Shown: positions 8,840 to 17,761, counted from the stretch's first letter. The stretch: DNA of 64,000 nt from Alistipes sp. (GCA_020026395.1 JAHHQM010000004.1:1-64000), one strand, 5' to 3'. The notes: generated from the sequence alone by a model not told the origin. Numbers and translations are program-made.

Positions 8840-9000
8840 TGATCGGCAGGTTTTCTGACTTGCTTCCGAACCGATGTCTTCCCAATCCCATGGCGGGATA
8901 AGTGACTAAAGATGATCGGCACGTGTAGAAGGTTTACAGCAGCGGGCCTGTTCGGGATTTTCACCCGATTCCCTTTTGACTCTTGCCCGGGGTTGGGGGC
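8840..9000 (-). promoter_or_regulatory. Cobalamin (adenosylcobalamin-type) riboswitch
   Basis: Reading the minus strand, the conserved elements occur in the expected order. They are GGGAATCGGGTGAAAATCCC (about 8975-8956), GGCCCGCTGCTGTAAACC, then GTCACTT, GGGAAGAC, and finally AGTCAG-AAAACCTGCC (the B12 box, 8862-8846). This matches the Rfam cobalamin consensus closely. It lies in the 5' leader of the lipoprotein gene starting at 8713, about 130 nt before the ATG. A possible expression-platform hairpin (CTCCCC with GGGGAG, around 8750-8768) sits between the aptamer and the start codon. Binding of the ligand would be expected to repress the gene. Confidence 0.93.
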
Positions 9001-9021
9001 TTGAGACCGAATCAGAGCGAC

Positions 9022-9029
9022 AAAGATAG
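9022..9029 (-). promoter_or_regulatory. -7 box driving the riboswitch-lipoprotein transcript
   Basis: The plus-strand CAAAGATA is TATCTTTG on the minus strand, a perfect TAnnTTTG box. It lies a few nucleotides upstream of where the cobalamin aptamer transcript must begin. The -33 element is not obvious. Confidence 0.5.
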
Positions 9030-9243
9030 ACTGCTGGGATGGAATTTCTGCGCCCCGTCGAGGGTTATTGTTGATCCTTTTGGCGGCCTTTTTCGCTTCT
9101 TGGTGGAATCGCTGCCGAAAACCCGCTGCCGAAAAATAGGGGCGGAATCGGTTTATTTGGTGAATTTGCGCGTTTGGAGGCTTGTTTCAACCAAAATTCT
9201 TCCGTACTTTTATAACCGTATAACCGCTTTTTTAGAATAGACC

Positions 9244-9828
9244 ATGACAAAGTTCACCAGTTTGATCATCGCCTTTTTGCCTGCCTGCCTGCAAATGGGG
9301 TTTGCCCAAAATACGGCGGCATTCTACGGAGTCGATTTCTCGCTGACCAAAACTTTCGGTTGTCGGGAACAGGCTTCGGATTTCGCTGCGGCTTTCTCGG
9401 GAATCAATTCCCTGTTTATCGAGCAACCCGAAAAATACGATGTGGATCGCGATCTGCATCGGACGTTCAATGTGGTCGATGTTTCGGTGGGTGAAAGCTC
9501 GTTCGGGGAGAAGTGGGGTGAGGAGATTTTCCGTAATTCCCATGCGATCAGTACCATGGCACGCGATTATTCGTGTCGGGAGCAGATCGACGAGGTGGTG
9601 AAAAACTATTCCTTGCGCGAAACGGAGGGCGAGGGCGTGGTATTTTTCGGAAACCTGCTCAACAAGGTACGTGCACAGGGCAGCTTCTTTTTCGTGGTGT
9701 TCGACATTGCGATACGGGAAGTGAAGGAGTGTGACCTTGTGTGGGGTAAAGCGGGCGGATTAGGATTGCGCAACTATTGGGCAAATGCCCTGCATCGCTG
9801 CATGGTCCAATACCGCAGAATGAAATAA
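9244..9828 (+). CDS. Unrecognised secreted protein
   Basis: This is a 194-residue protein with a signal peptide (hydrophobic core SLIIAFLPACL, probable cleavage after GFAQ). The mature part starts with FYGVDFSLTKTFGC. It has mixed alpha/beta character, a VVFFGNLLNK segment, a strongly hydrophobic strand (GSFFFVVFDIAI) and no motif I can name. It ends 12 bp upstream of the hutH relic, so the two were probably cotranscribed. That does not imply a role in histidine use. It may be periplasmic. Confidence 0.6.
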   Translation: MTKFTSLIIAFLPACLQMGFAQNTAAFYGVDFSLTKTFGCREQASDFAAAFSGINSLFIEQPEKYDVDRDLHRTFNVVDVSVGESSFGEKWGEEIFRNSHAISTMARDYSCREQIDEVVKNYSLRETEGEGVVFFGNLLNKVRAQGSFFFVVFDIAIREVKECDLVWGKAGGLGLRNYWANALHRCMVQYRRMK

Positions 9829-9840
9829 AACGAAACCAAA

Positions 9841-11105
9841 ATGATACTTTACGATTCGCAACTCGATCAGGAAGAGGTCGAACGTATTGTCTTCGGTGAG
9901 GAGGAGGTTCGCCTTGCGGACGCAGCCCGGAAACGCATCGAAGACTGCCATTTGTTTTTGAAAGATTTTGCCCGCGACAAGGTGATCTACGGCATCAATA
10001 CGGGATTCGGGCCGATGGCTCAGTATCGCGTGTCGGAGCAGCACCTGCGCGAGTTGCAGTATAACATCATCCGCAGTCATGCCACGGGAGCGGGCGAGCC
10101 GCTTTCGGATCGGGATGTACGCGGTGCAATCGTCGCCCGACTGGGAACTCTGGTACAAGGTCTGTCGGGCATCCACGTTTCGGTGGTGGAACTTCTGATC
10201 GAATTCTTGAACCGCAAGATCTATCCCATGATTCCGCGTCACGGATCGGTCGGCGCAAGCGGCGATCTGGTGCAATTGGCACATCTGCGCTGGCACTGAT
10301 CGGTGAAGGCGAGGTGCACTACAAAGGTGAATGGCGCTCGGCTGGCCGAGGAGGGCTTGAAACCGATGTCGGTCTATATCCGCGAGGGTTTGTGCATCAC
10401 CAACGGTACGTCGGTGATGACGGGTATCGGCATGAACAACCTGATCCGTTCGCGTCAGTTGCTCCGTTGGTCGGAGGTCGCTTCGGCCATGATCAACGAG
10501 ATCGTGGAGTCGTACGACGACTTCTTCTCGGAGACGATTAACACCGCCAAACAACACGAAGGTCAGCGTGGTATCGTTGCCGATATGAGGCGATGGTTAA
10601 AGGACAGTCACAGCCTGCGTGACCGCCAATCGGAACTCTACAACAGCGCCCATTCGGACGAGGAGGTCTTTGAGCACAAGGTGCAGCCGTACTATTCGTT
10701 GCGTTGCGTGCCGCAGATTCTGGGACCCGTGTACGATACGCTCCGTAATGTGGAGGAGGTGCTTGTCGGCGAGCTTAATTCGGCTTGCGACAACCCGATT
10801 GTCGATCCCGCCACGCGCAATGTCTATCACGGCGGCAATTTTCATGGCGATTACGTGTCGTTCGAGATGGATAAACTCAAAATCGCCATCACGAAACTCA
10901 CGATGCTGGCCGAGCGTCAGTTGAATTACCTGTTCCACGACCGCATCAACGGCATTCTTCCGCCGTTTGTGAATATGGGTGTACTCGGATTGAATTACGG
11001 ACTTCAGGCTTCGCAGTTTACGGCTACTTCGACTACGGCCGAGTGTCAGACGCTGTCGATGCCCAACTACATACACAGCCCAACAACAACGACAATCAGG
11101 ACATT
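9841..11105 (+). pseudogene. hutH: Histidine ammonia-lyase relic, frameshifted and truncated
   Basis: The N-terminal 148 residues are clear HutH, including NTGFGPM and the MIO-forming ASG in GSVGASGDLVQLAHL. A single missing G near 10287 turns the expected LAHLALALIGEGE into a stop. The HYKGEWR segment is then read in another frame. A second indel near 10335-10345 restores the original frame (LAEEGLKPMSVYIREGL). A third lesion near 11080 hits the YIHS-IPNNNDNQD region. Similarity stops at about 11105, leaving out roughly the last 80 residues of the usual 500. HutH deaminates histidine to urocanate; this copy should be inactive. No other hut genes are in the window. Confidence 0.88.
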
Positions 11106-11700
11106 TTGTATCCTGTGCATTTTTGTTTATTTGCAGATACTTGGTTGTTTTCATTTCTTCGTTTTTAGGGTTTTTGTACTCATTTGAGATATTTTGCCGA
11201 CCAAAAGAAAAAGGAGTTACAACATAGTAATAACAACATCAGTGGAATCAAAAACAACATTGCCATAACTTGATTGTAGTACACATATATAGTTTATTCA
11301 TCCTTTGTATATATAAACAAAAGATTTGGATGGATTAAAATTGACTTATCTCTCCTTCTTTTCGCCAGCCAAGACTTCTTTTTTTATCCGCATTATTTGA
11401 AATGCAGTTCCCCGTTTTAGTGTTCCTATTATACTGCAATTTGTCATTTCTCCTCTTCCACATCACCTTCGGGCTGGTTGAATAAGAATTGTGTCGCGAA
11501 GGTATATATCCTGTCTTTCTTCTTCGCAAGGTCAAGCCTGCCGGTTCCTGCCAAAATCTCCACACTCAGTTTGCAACAGTGGTAGTATTTTGCCAATGAA
11601 ACCGTGCAAGAAGAGCCAGGACACCTTGTAATGCGCCATAATTTTAATCAAACCCGAAAGTAGCTGATGCGACCAGAGGGAAAAATAAAAAATCAAATCA
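11106..11700. other. AT-rich scar, probably mobile-element debris
   Basis: Sequence composition changes abruptly where hutH homology ends. No intact gene is present. On the minus strand, about 11620 to 11444, an open stretch reads SLAKYYHCCKLSVEILAGTG and ends DVEEEK before a stop. It looks like the tail of a former protein I cannot identify. The following small ORF (11710) resembles conjugative-element cargo. Together this suggests that an integrated element, now mostly deleted, replaced the 3' end of hutH. Confidence 0.5.
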
Positions 11701-11709
11701 GAAGCGATT

Positions 11710-11925
11710 ATGGCAAATTATGCGACAAACATCTTCTACGCAAGTACGGAGAACGAGAAAGACCTTGATAAGGTAGAGAAATTTTTAGATGAAACTTTTT
11801 GCGACTGTTATCTTGACAGAGCAGAATCTTTCCTCTTTTTTTATGGGTGTAAAGAATCGTTACACGAGTGTAAAGTTTCTTTACACTTTGGGAAACGGGT
11901 TATTTCGCAAATCGCTGATAAATAA
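11710..11925 (+). CDS. Small ORF, N-terminal remnant of a conjugative-element-type hypothetical protein
   Basis: This ORF has 71 residues. The start, MANYATNIFYASTENEKDLD, and the following FLDETFCDCY resemble, from memory, short cargo proteins of Bacteroides conjugative transposons. This was not verified by search. The second half (CKESLHECKVSLHFGK) is encoded by two nested palindromes and looks like out-of-frame or foreign sequence. I therefore regard it as a truncated gene. It may not be expressed as a functional protein. Confidence 0.4.
   Translation: MANYATNIFYASTENEKDLDKVEKFLDETFCDCYLDRAESFLFFYGCKESLHECKVSLHFGKRVISQIADK
11847..11887. repeat. Two adjacent palindromes sharing the GTGTAA motif
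   Basis: GTGTAA (11847-11852) pairs with TTACAC (11860-11865). One base later, AGTGTAAAG (11867-11875) pairs with CTTTACACT (11879-11887) around TTT. The two units share the same arm sequence, which looks like paired operator or element-end sites. They lie about 90 bp upstream of the efflux operon start, so they could be regulator sites or remnants of the mobile element. Confidence 0.5.
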
Positions 11926-11938
11926 GTGTTTGGTGTTT

Positions 11939-11953
11939 TGGCACGGCAGTCGT
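11939..11953 (+). promoter_or_regulatory. Possible sigma54 (-24/-12) promoter of the export operon
   Basis: TGGCACG at 11939-11945 is a perfect -24 box. Four bases later comes TCGT, a two-mismatch version of the -12 TTGC. It lies about 27 nt upstream of the tolC-like ATG. An alternative TAATTTCG -7-like box overlaps at 11955-11962. The sigma54 activator gene at 34275 makes the idea plausible, but the -12 match is poor. Confidence 0.3.
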
Positions 11954-11979
11954 ATAATTTCGGGTAAAACACTAAAAAA

Positions 11980-13311
11980 ATGAAACGAATCACGATGTTA
12001 CTGCTTGTCTTTGCATCAATTGTAACGATGGTACACGCCCAGGAGAAGATGACCCTTCGCCAATGTATGGAGGTGGCCGTCACAAACTCATCGAAAATGA
12101 AGTTGCAGGAGATTGAGGTGGACGATGCCCGCGCCATGCGTCGGCAGGCCGTGTTGAGCACCTTCCTTCCGCATGTGAGTGCCGGTACCAACGCCAATTT
12201 CAATTTCGGCCGTACGGTCGATCCCGAGACCAATACCTATCAGAGTGTCACCTCGTTCAACAATGTCTATTCGCTTGGCGGTCAGATCATGCTGTTCGAC
12301 GGATTTTCGGCCGTGAATAACATGAAGATTACCAAGACCTCGCTCCGTATGGGCATTACGCGCGAGGAGCAACTCCGCGAGGAGATTTGTCTGGCAACGA
12401 TGGAGGCTTTCTATAACGTGGTCTTTGCCGAGGAGCTGGTCGATGTGCTGGAGTCGTTTGTCGAGACGGCACGCAAGAACCTCGAGCTCGGTTCGCGTCA
12501 GCAGGAGCTGGGGCAGAAGGGACATGCCGATGTGGTGCAGTTCGAAGCGGAGTTGGCCGATCGGGAATTTGAGCTGGTCAATGCGCGAAATCAGCGCGAC
12601 AAGGATCTGCTCACGCTCAAGGATATGATGTTGTGGCCGGTGGACGAGGAGCTGGAGATCGACACGCGGGTCGATGCCGAAACGCAACCGCTCGAGGTAT
12701 CGTACGGAGAATTGGTCGAGGAGGCGCATCGCAATTTACCCGCAATCATCCTTGCCGAGGGGCGCAAAACCAACGCCCTGCGTTCGTTGCGCACGGCGCG
12801 CTGGAGTTCGCTTCCGTCGCTGATGTTGTCGGGCGGATGGAGTACGAATTACTTCTCGTTTGACAACGGTACGCGTACGCCTGACTTCGCGACCCAGTTC
12901 AAGGACAACCGCGGTGAATATGTCATGCTGAATATGTCGATTCCGATCTTCGGCGGATTCTCTCGCCGCACGAAGATCGCCAGGGCACGCCACGAATTGC
13001 GCCGTGCCGAGATCGAATACGATCAGACGCTGCACGATGTCGATCGCGAGGTGACCCGCGCTATTCAGGAGCACGAAGGTGCCCGCGCCGCACTGACGCA
13101 GGCCGAAAAACGCTCGCTGGTGCAGGAGGAGGCCTACCGCCTGAATAAAAGCAAGTTGGAGCGTGGATTGATCTCCCCCTTGGAGTTCCAGACCGCCTCG
13201 AACCAATACCTCAAGGCGCGTGCCGAGCGGATGGATGCCCTGTTGAAATACCGCTTGAAGCAAAGTGTCGTAAGATACTATCATGGAGAGAGTTATTTGG
13301 ATCAAAATTAA
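11980..13311 (+). CDS. TolC-family outer-membrane efflux protein
   Basis: This is a 443-residue protein with a signal peptide ending VHAQ (about residue 20). The mature protein begins MTLRQCMEVAV, the typical OEP start. Two alpha-helical halves carry the usual features, such as GGQIMLFDGFSAVNN and NMSIPIFGGFSRRTKI. Long coiled-coil stretches rich in E, R and A fit the periplasmic tunnel. It would form the outer-membrane exit duct for the fusion protein and permeases encoded downstream in the same direction. The coding frame ends 7 bp before the adaptor start, so it is the first gene of the export operon. Confidence 0.92.
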   Translation: MKRITMLLLVFASIVTMVHAQEKMTLRQCMEVAVTNSSKMKLQEIEVDDARAMRRQAVLSTFLPHVSAGTNANFNFGRTVDPETNTYQSVTSFNNVYSLGGQIMLFDGFSAVNNMKITKTSLRMGITREEQLREEICLATMEAFYNVVFAEELVDVLESFVETARKNLELGSRQQELGQKGHADVVQFEAELADREFELVNARNQRDKDLLTLKDMMLWPVDEELEIDTRVDAETQPLEVSYGELVEEAHRNLPAIILAEGRKTNALRSLRTARWSSLPSLMLSGGWSTNYFSFDNGTRTPDFATQFKDNRGEYVMLNMSIPIFGGFSRRTKIARARHELRRAEIEYDQTLHDVDREVTRAIQEHEGARAALTQAEKRSLVQEEAYRLNKSKLERGLISPLEFQTASNQYLKARAERMDALLKYRLKQSVVRYYHGESYLDQN

Positions 13312-13318
13312 AACTGCT

Positions 13319-14578
13319 ATGGATATTATCAAAGAAAAGAAACGCGGTATGGCGCTTGTCTTTACCTACAAGGCTGTTCCCTATTGGATCGGAGGAGTTG
13401 TCCTTCTGATGGTTGTTTATCTGCTCCTTCGCGACGATGCCCGCACGTTGTCGGTGGATCGTGATTCGCTCGTTGTGTCGGAAGTGGTCGATGGCGAGTT
13501 CAACGACTACATCCGTGTACGCGGACAGGTGCAACCCCGCACGACCATTCAGCTCAGCCCGCTGGAGGGCGGTGTCGTCGATCAGATCTTCGTGGAGGAG
13601 GGGGCAGTGCTCAAAAAGGGCGACCGTATCCTGCAACTCTCGAACGAGAACCTTGACCTTCAGATCCTCAATGCCGAGGCCGATCTGGCCGAGAAGGAGA
13701 ACCTCCTGCGCAACACGATGATCCAGATGGAGCAGCAACGCCTGAGCGTCAATCAGGAGAAATTGCAGCTGAAGATCGATGTGGAGCGTTACCGCCGTTC
13801 CTACGAATCCCAAAAACAACTTTACACCGAGCAACTCATCTCGCGTGAGGATTATCTGCGTGCAAAGGAAGACTACGAACTTGCCAAAGGCAAATACGAA
13901 CTGGTGAAAGAACGCTCCGTGCAGGACAGCCTGTATCGGTCGGTGCAGATTGTTCAGATGGAGGAGAGTCTCAAGAACATGCGTCTGAACATGACGATCA
14001 TCCGTAAGCGTAAAGAAAATCTTGTCGTCACGGCACCCATTGACGGAGTGCTCGGACTGCTGGATGCCGTTCTCGGCCAGTCGGTTGCCCAAGGTAACAA
14101 GATCGGTCAGATCAACAATCTCGGCGAGTATAAAATCGAGGCGCAGATCGACGAACACTACATCGACCGCATCACGACGGGACTTGCGGCTACGTTCCTG
14201 CGTGGCGACGAGACCTTCTCGGCCACCGTGCGCAAGGTCTATCCCGAGGTGCGCGACGGCAAGTTCAAGGCCGATTTCAAATTCTCGGATACGCTTCCCG
14301 ACAACATCCGCAACGGTCAGAATTACGACCTGAATCTCCAGCTGGGACAACCCGAAAAGGCGTTGCTCATCTCGCGCGGTGCGTTCTACTACACGACGGG
14401 CGGAAAATGGATCTATGTGATTTCGCAGGATGGCGAGCGTGCCGTGCGTCGCGAAATCGAGATCGGACGCCAGAATCCGCAGTACTACGAAGTGCTTGGC
14501 GGTCTGCATCCCGGCGAACGGGTCGTAATTTCGAGTTACGACAATTTTGGTGATAACGAATGTCTGACTTTTAAATAA
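13319..14578 (+). CDS. HlyD/MacA-type membrane fusion protein
   Basis: This is a 419-residue protein counted from the ATG at 13319. An in-frame ATG at 13283 would overlap the tolC end and adds a poor N-terminus. A single N-terminal membrane helix (YWIGGVVLLMVVYLLL) anchors it. A lipoyl-like half (IQLSPLEGGVVDQIFVEEGA) is followed by a long coiled coil (about residues 115-235). The second lipoyl half reads VVTAPIDGVLGLLDAVLGQ, and beta-barrel/MP domains follow. It links the inner-membrane FtsX permeases to TolC. It ends 10 bp before the first permease. Confidence 0.92.
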   Translation: MDIIKEKKRGMALVFTYKAVPYWIGGVVLLMVVYLLLRDDARTLSVDRDSLVVSEVVDGEFNDYIRVRGQVQPRTTIQLSPLEGGVVDQIFVEEGAVLKKGDRILQLSNENLDLQILNAEADLAEKENLLRNTMIQMEQQRLSVNQEKLQLKIDVERYRRSYESQKQLYTEQLISREDYLRAKEDYELAKGKYELVKERSVQDSLYRSVQIVQMEESLKNMRLNMTIIRKRKENLVVTAPIDGVLGLLDAVLGQSVAQGNKIGQINNLGEYKIEAQIDEHYIDRITTGLAATFLRGDETFSATVRKVYPEVRDGKFKADFKFSDTLPDNIRNGQNYDLNLQLGQPEKALLISRGAFYYTTGGKWIYVISQDGERAVRREIEIGRQNPQYYEVLGGLHPGERVVISSYDNFGDNECLTFK

Positions 14579-14588
14579 CTCATCTGTT

Positions 14589-17012
14589 ATGCTCTCTTTA
14601 TTACGAAATTTCTGGTCGATGATCCGACAATACAAATCCTCGTCACTGCTCAATATTGCGGGACTTACCGTGGCATTTGCCTCATTCTATGTGATTATGG
14701 CGCAGGTGTGGTGGACACTGGGCTACAATAAATCCATAAAGGATGCCGACCGCATCTATGAGGTCGAAATCCCGTTTTCGGGACATGGCAATTGGACGGA
14801 CTGCATCTGCCGTCCTTTGGGTGAGAATTGTTTGAAGAAAATACCCGAAGTCGAGACGTTCGCTTGCTATTGGAGTTCCGGTGTGGGGAATATATGGCGA
14901 GAGGATCTCTCCAAGACGGATTATTATAAATTCCACGGCGGTGGTGCCATGGTGTCGATGGATTTCTTCAGGGTGTTCTCGTTTGAGACGGTCGATGGAG
15001 ATCTCGAGCAGTTAAAACGCCCCCGAACGATGGCCGTCAGTGAATCGCTCGTAAAAGCGCAAGACCTGAAAATCGGCGATCGGCTCTACCTGACCAACGA
15101 GAAACCCTCGCCGGAAGACGGTTGCGAAATTGTGGCCGTATTCCGTGATTTCAAGGAGAATACCTACCTCGACGAGATCGATTTTTATGTAAACATGGGG
15201 GATCGAAATTTGGAAGATCGCTCGGAATGGTCGTATCGTTATTTCTTGAAATTGTGGGAGGGTGAGAAAAGTGAAGAACAGGCTGTTTGTGCTTTTAACC
15301 GTCTTGTGGAGGAATATTTCCGTAAGACCGAAAGTAAGGAGGTCTCCGAATCGCTTTCGCAAGTCCATCTCGCTCCTTTCGATACGCTTCTTTTCGATTC
15401 GTACAGCAATCCGATGGCTTCACGCGTGACGATCTATTCGATGTTGGGTTTGGCATTGGTGGTGATTGCGTTGGCATTCATCAATTTCGTGAACTTCTTC
15501 TTTGCGCTGGTGCCGATCCGCATCCGTATGGTCAATACCTGTAAGATCTTCGGCGCATCGAATCTGTCGCTTCGTCTGGAATTTATCTCCGAGGCCGTGG
15601 GGTTGGTGGTGATTTCGGTGATCCTGGCGGGTGTTCTGGCGCATTTGTTCCAGTTTACCGATATGGCAAACAACTTCTCGATGTCGCTCTCCCTGCGGGA
15701 AAATATGTCCATTGTAGTCATTGTCCTTGTGGTCGGTTTGGTGATGAGTCTGGTGGCAAGCCTCTATCCCTCGTGGTACATCACTTCGTTCTCGCCGGCC
15801 ATGGTCACCAAAGGGCGTTTTGCCGGAACAAAGAGCGGGCAGCGACTGCGTATCGTCTTGTTGGGCGTGCAGTTCTTTGTGTCGATCGGACTGATCATCT
15901 TCACGGCATTCCTGTTTATGCAACGTCAGTATCTCATTAATCACGATCTGGGGTTGGATACCCGCAACGTGATGACATTCAACATGAGGACTAACGATAA
16001 TTTTAATTATGAACTTCTTCGGGAGCGTCTGATGCGCCATCCCGACATCAAGGATGTGACGGGTAGTCAGATGCTTATTTTCAGCCAGGTCGGTATGGAT
16101 TGGGGACGAGAGAGCAACGGCAAAGAGTATCTCACCCGCGCCTATGAGGTGAAATATAATTTCTTGGATTTCATGGGTATAGAGATTGTTGAAGGACGCA
16201 AACCTCAGGAAAGCGATGTGTTTAAAGAGGCCGTCACCCGGGAAAATTATGACGATCTGGGCGGTGTGCTGATCATTAACGAACGCTTCGCCAAGGAATA
16301 CGATTTCAAACCTCTGCGCGATTTGGAGGGTGGCGGATTCTATGCCAAAGACCGACTGATCGGTATCTGCAAGGATTTCTGCTATCTGCCTTTGCGTGAG
16401 GAAAGTACGCATGTGACCTTGTATGTCACCCCGAAAGAGCATGCCGAGGGTCGTGACACGTGGGGCATACAGGTGTATGTGCGCCATGGCGAGCAGGCCG
16501 ACAAGCAGAAACTTGTGGCCGACATCCGCTCGATCATCCACGAACTCGATCCTTCGTTTATCGAGGGTGACATTCAGATCGAGACTTTCGACGAGGTCAT
16601 TGCCCGCACCTATCTGCAGGAGACCCGCATGACGAAGATCTTCATCATCCTGTCGCTCATTTCGATCATCATCGCGCTGATGGGTGTGTTCGGCATCGTG
16701 CTCTTCGAAACGCAACGCTGCCGCCACGAGATCGCTGTCCGCAAGGCGATCGGTGCGACCACCCGCGAGATTCTGGAGCTGTTCAACCTGCACTATGTAA
16801 AGATGGTGATCATCTGCTTTGTGCTGGTCGTGCCCTTCACGATTTACGGCTTGAACCTGTGGCTCGAATCCTATGCTTACCGCACACCGCTCCATTGGTG
16901 GGTATTTGCGCTTGCCTTCCTGCTGGTGATGGGCATCACACTATTGACCGTCACGGTGCGCAGTTGGAACGCCGCCTCGGAGAACCCCATAAAATCATTG
17001 AAGAAAGAATAA
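14589..17012 (+). CDS. FtsX/MacB-type ABC permease 1
   Basis: This is an 807-residue protein. An N-terminal TM helix (SLLNIAGLTVAFASFYVIMA) is followed by a MacB-like periplasmic domain. A first FtsX domain with three helices lies at about residues 285-410. A further TM segment (IVLLGVQFFVSIGLIIFTAF) precedes a second periplasmic domain, and a C-terminal FtsX domain (about 680-800) contains RHEIAVRKAIGATTREIL. This duplicated eight-helix architecture is typical of Bacteroidetes permeases in tripartite exporters or mechanotransmission systems. It has no ATPase domain and should use the ATPase encoded next. The substrate is unknown. Confidence 0.9.
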   Translation: MLSLLRNFWSMIRQYKSSSLLNIAGLTVAFASFYVIMAQVWWTLGYNKSIKDADRIYEVEIPFSGHGNWTDCICRPLGENCLKKIPEVETFACYWSSGVGNIWREDLSKTDYYKFHGGGAMVSMDFFRVFSFETVDGDLEQLKRPRTMAVSESLVKAQDLKIGDRLYLTNEKPSPEDGCEIVAVFRDFKENTYLDEIDFYVNMGDRNLEDRSEWSYRYFLKLWEGEKSEEQAVCAFNRLVEEYFRKTESKEVSESLSQVHLAPFDTLLFDSYSNPMASRVTIYSMLGLALVVIALAFINFVNFFFALVPIRIRMVNTCKIFGASNLSLRLEFISEAVGLVVISVILAGVLAHLFQFTDMANNFSMSLSLRENMSIVVIVLVVGLVMSLVASLYPSWYITSFSPAMVTKGRFAGTKSGQRLRIVLLGVQFFVSIGLIIFTAFLFMQRQYLINHDLGLDTRNVMTFNMRTNDNFNYELLRERLMRHPDIKDVTGSQMLIFSQVGMDWGRESNGKEYLTRAYEVKYNFLDFMGIEIVEGRKPQESDVFKEAVTRENYDDLGGVLIINERFAKEYDFKPLRDLEGGGFYAKDRLIGICKDFCYLPLREESTHVTLYVTPKEHAEGRDTWGIQVYVRHGEQADKQKLVADIRSIIHELDPSFIEGDIQIETFDEVIARTYLQETRMTKIFIILSLISIIIALMGVFGIVLFETQRCRHEIAVRKAIGATTREILELFNLHYVKMVIICFVLVVPFTIYGLNLWLESYAYRTPLHWWVFALAFLLVMGITLLTVTVRSWNAASENPIKSLKKE

Positions 17013-17059
17013 TAAACTAAAACAAGAAATAAAATTATAATAATTTAAAACTCAGTATT

Positions 17060-17749
17060 ATGGAAACTATGATCAAAGTAACCGATTTGTGCAAGTCATT
17101 CTCAACCGAAGAAGTCGAAACCATCGCTCTGGACAAGGTGTCGTTCGAAGTCAATAAAGGCGAATTTGTCGCCGTTATGGGGCCTTCGGGTTGCGGTAAA
17201 TCGACGTTGTTGAACATCCTCGGCCTGTTGGACAATCCGACCGAAGGCAGCTATATGCTCCTCGGTCAGGAGGTGGGCGCGTTGAAGGAGAACAACCGCA
17301 CGAAGTACCGCAAGGGTAACATCGGTTTCGTATTCCAGTCGTTTAACCTGATCGACGATCTGAACGTGTTCGACAATGTGGCGCTGCCGTTGAAATATCT
17401 GGGTGTGGGTGCTGCCGAGCGTAAACAGCGCGTGACGGAGATCCTCAAGCGCATGAACATCTACCACCGCGCCAACCATTTCCCGCAGCAGTTGTCGGGA
17501 GGTCAACAGCAGCGTGTGGCCATTGCGCGTGCCGTGATCTCCAACCCCAAACTGATCCTTGCCGATGAGCCGACGGGTAACCTGGACTCGAAGAACGGCA
17601 AGGAAGTGATGCAGCTTCTGACGGATCTCAACCACGAGGGTACGACCATCGTCATGGTTACGCACTCGCAGAAGGATGCCTCGATGGCACAACGTATCAT
17701 CAACCTGTTTGACGGTCACATTGTAAATGATGTTCGTAACGAATTGTAA
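17060..17749 (+). CDS. LolD/MacB-type ABC transporter ATPase
   Basis: This is a 229-residue ATP-binding subunit. Walker A is GPSGCGKST (about residues 36-44), the Q-loop is FQSFNL, the signature is LSGGQQQRVAIARA, Walker B is LILADEPTGNLD, and the H-loop reads VTHS. It belongs to the LolD/FtsE/MacB branch that powers FtsX-like permeases. One ATPase is encoded among three permeases (14589, 17762, 20101), so it probably serves all of them. It lies 47 bp after permease 1 and 12 bp before permease 2. Confidence 0.95.
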   Translation: METMIKVTDLCKSFSTEEVETIALDKVSFEVNKGEFVAVMGPSGCGKSTLLNILGLLDNPTEGSYMLLGQEVGALKENNRTKYRKGNIGFVFQSFNLIDDLNVFDNVALPLKYLGVGAAERKQRVTEILKRMNIYHRANHFPQQLSGGQQQRVAIARAVISNPKLILADEPTGNLDSKNGKEVMQLLTDLNHEGTTIVMVTHSQKDASMAQRIINLFDGHIVNDVRNEL

Positions 17750-17761
17750 ACTATAAACGTT

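Noticed and set aside
7562..8842. Long plus-strand ORF antisense to the FISUMP lipoprotein
   Set aside because: It is a shadow of a well-supported lipoprotein gene; its translation is low in complexity and runs into the riboswitch.
11106..11700. Intact insertion sequence or integrase at the hutH scar
   Set aside because: No transposase or recombinase ORF, terminal inverted repeats or target duplication could be found; only fragments remain.
12736..14653. Large minus-strand ORFs across the TolC and adaptor genes
   Set aside because: They are shadows of codon-biased genes on the plus strand. The same explanation applies to minus-strand ORFs at 15420-16895, 20764-21771, 23047-24444, 25727-27208, 43963-45303 and 45443-46798.
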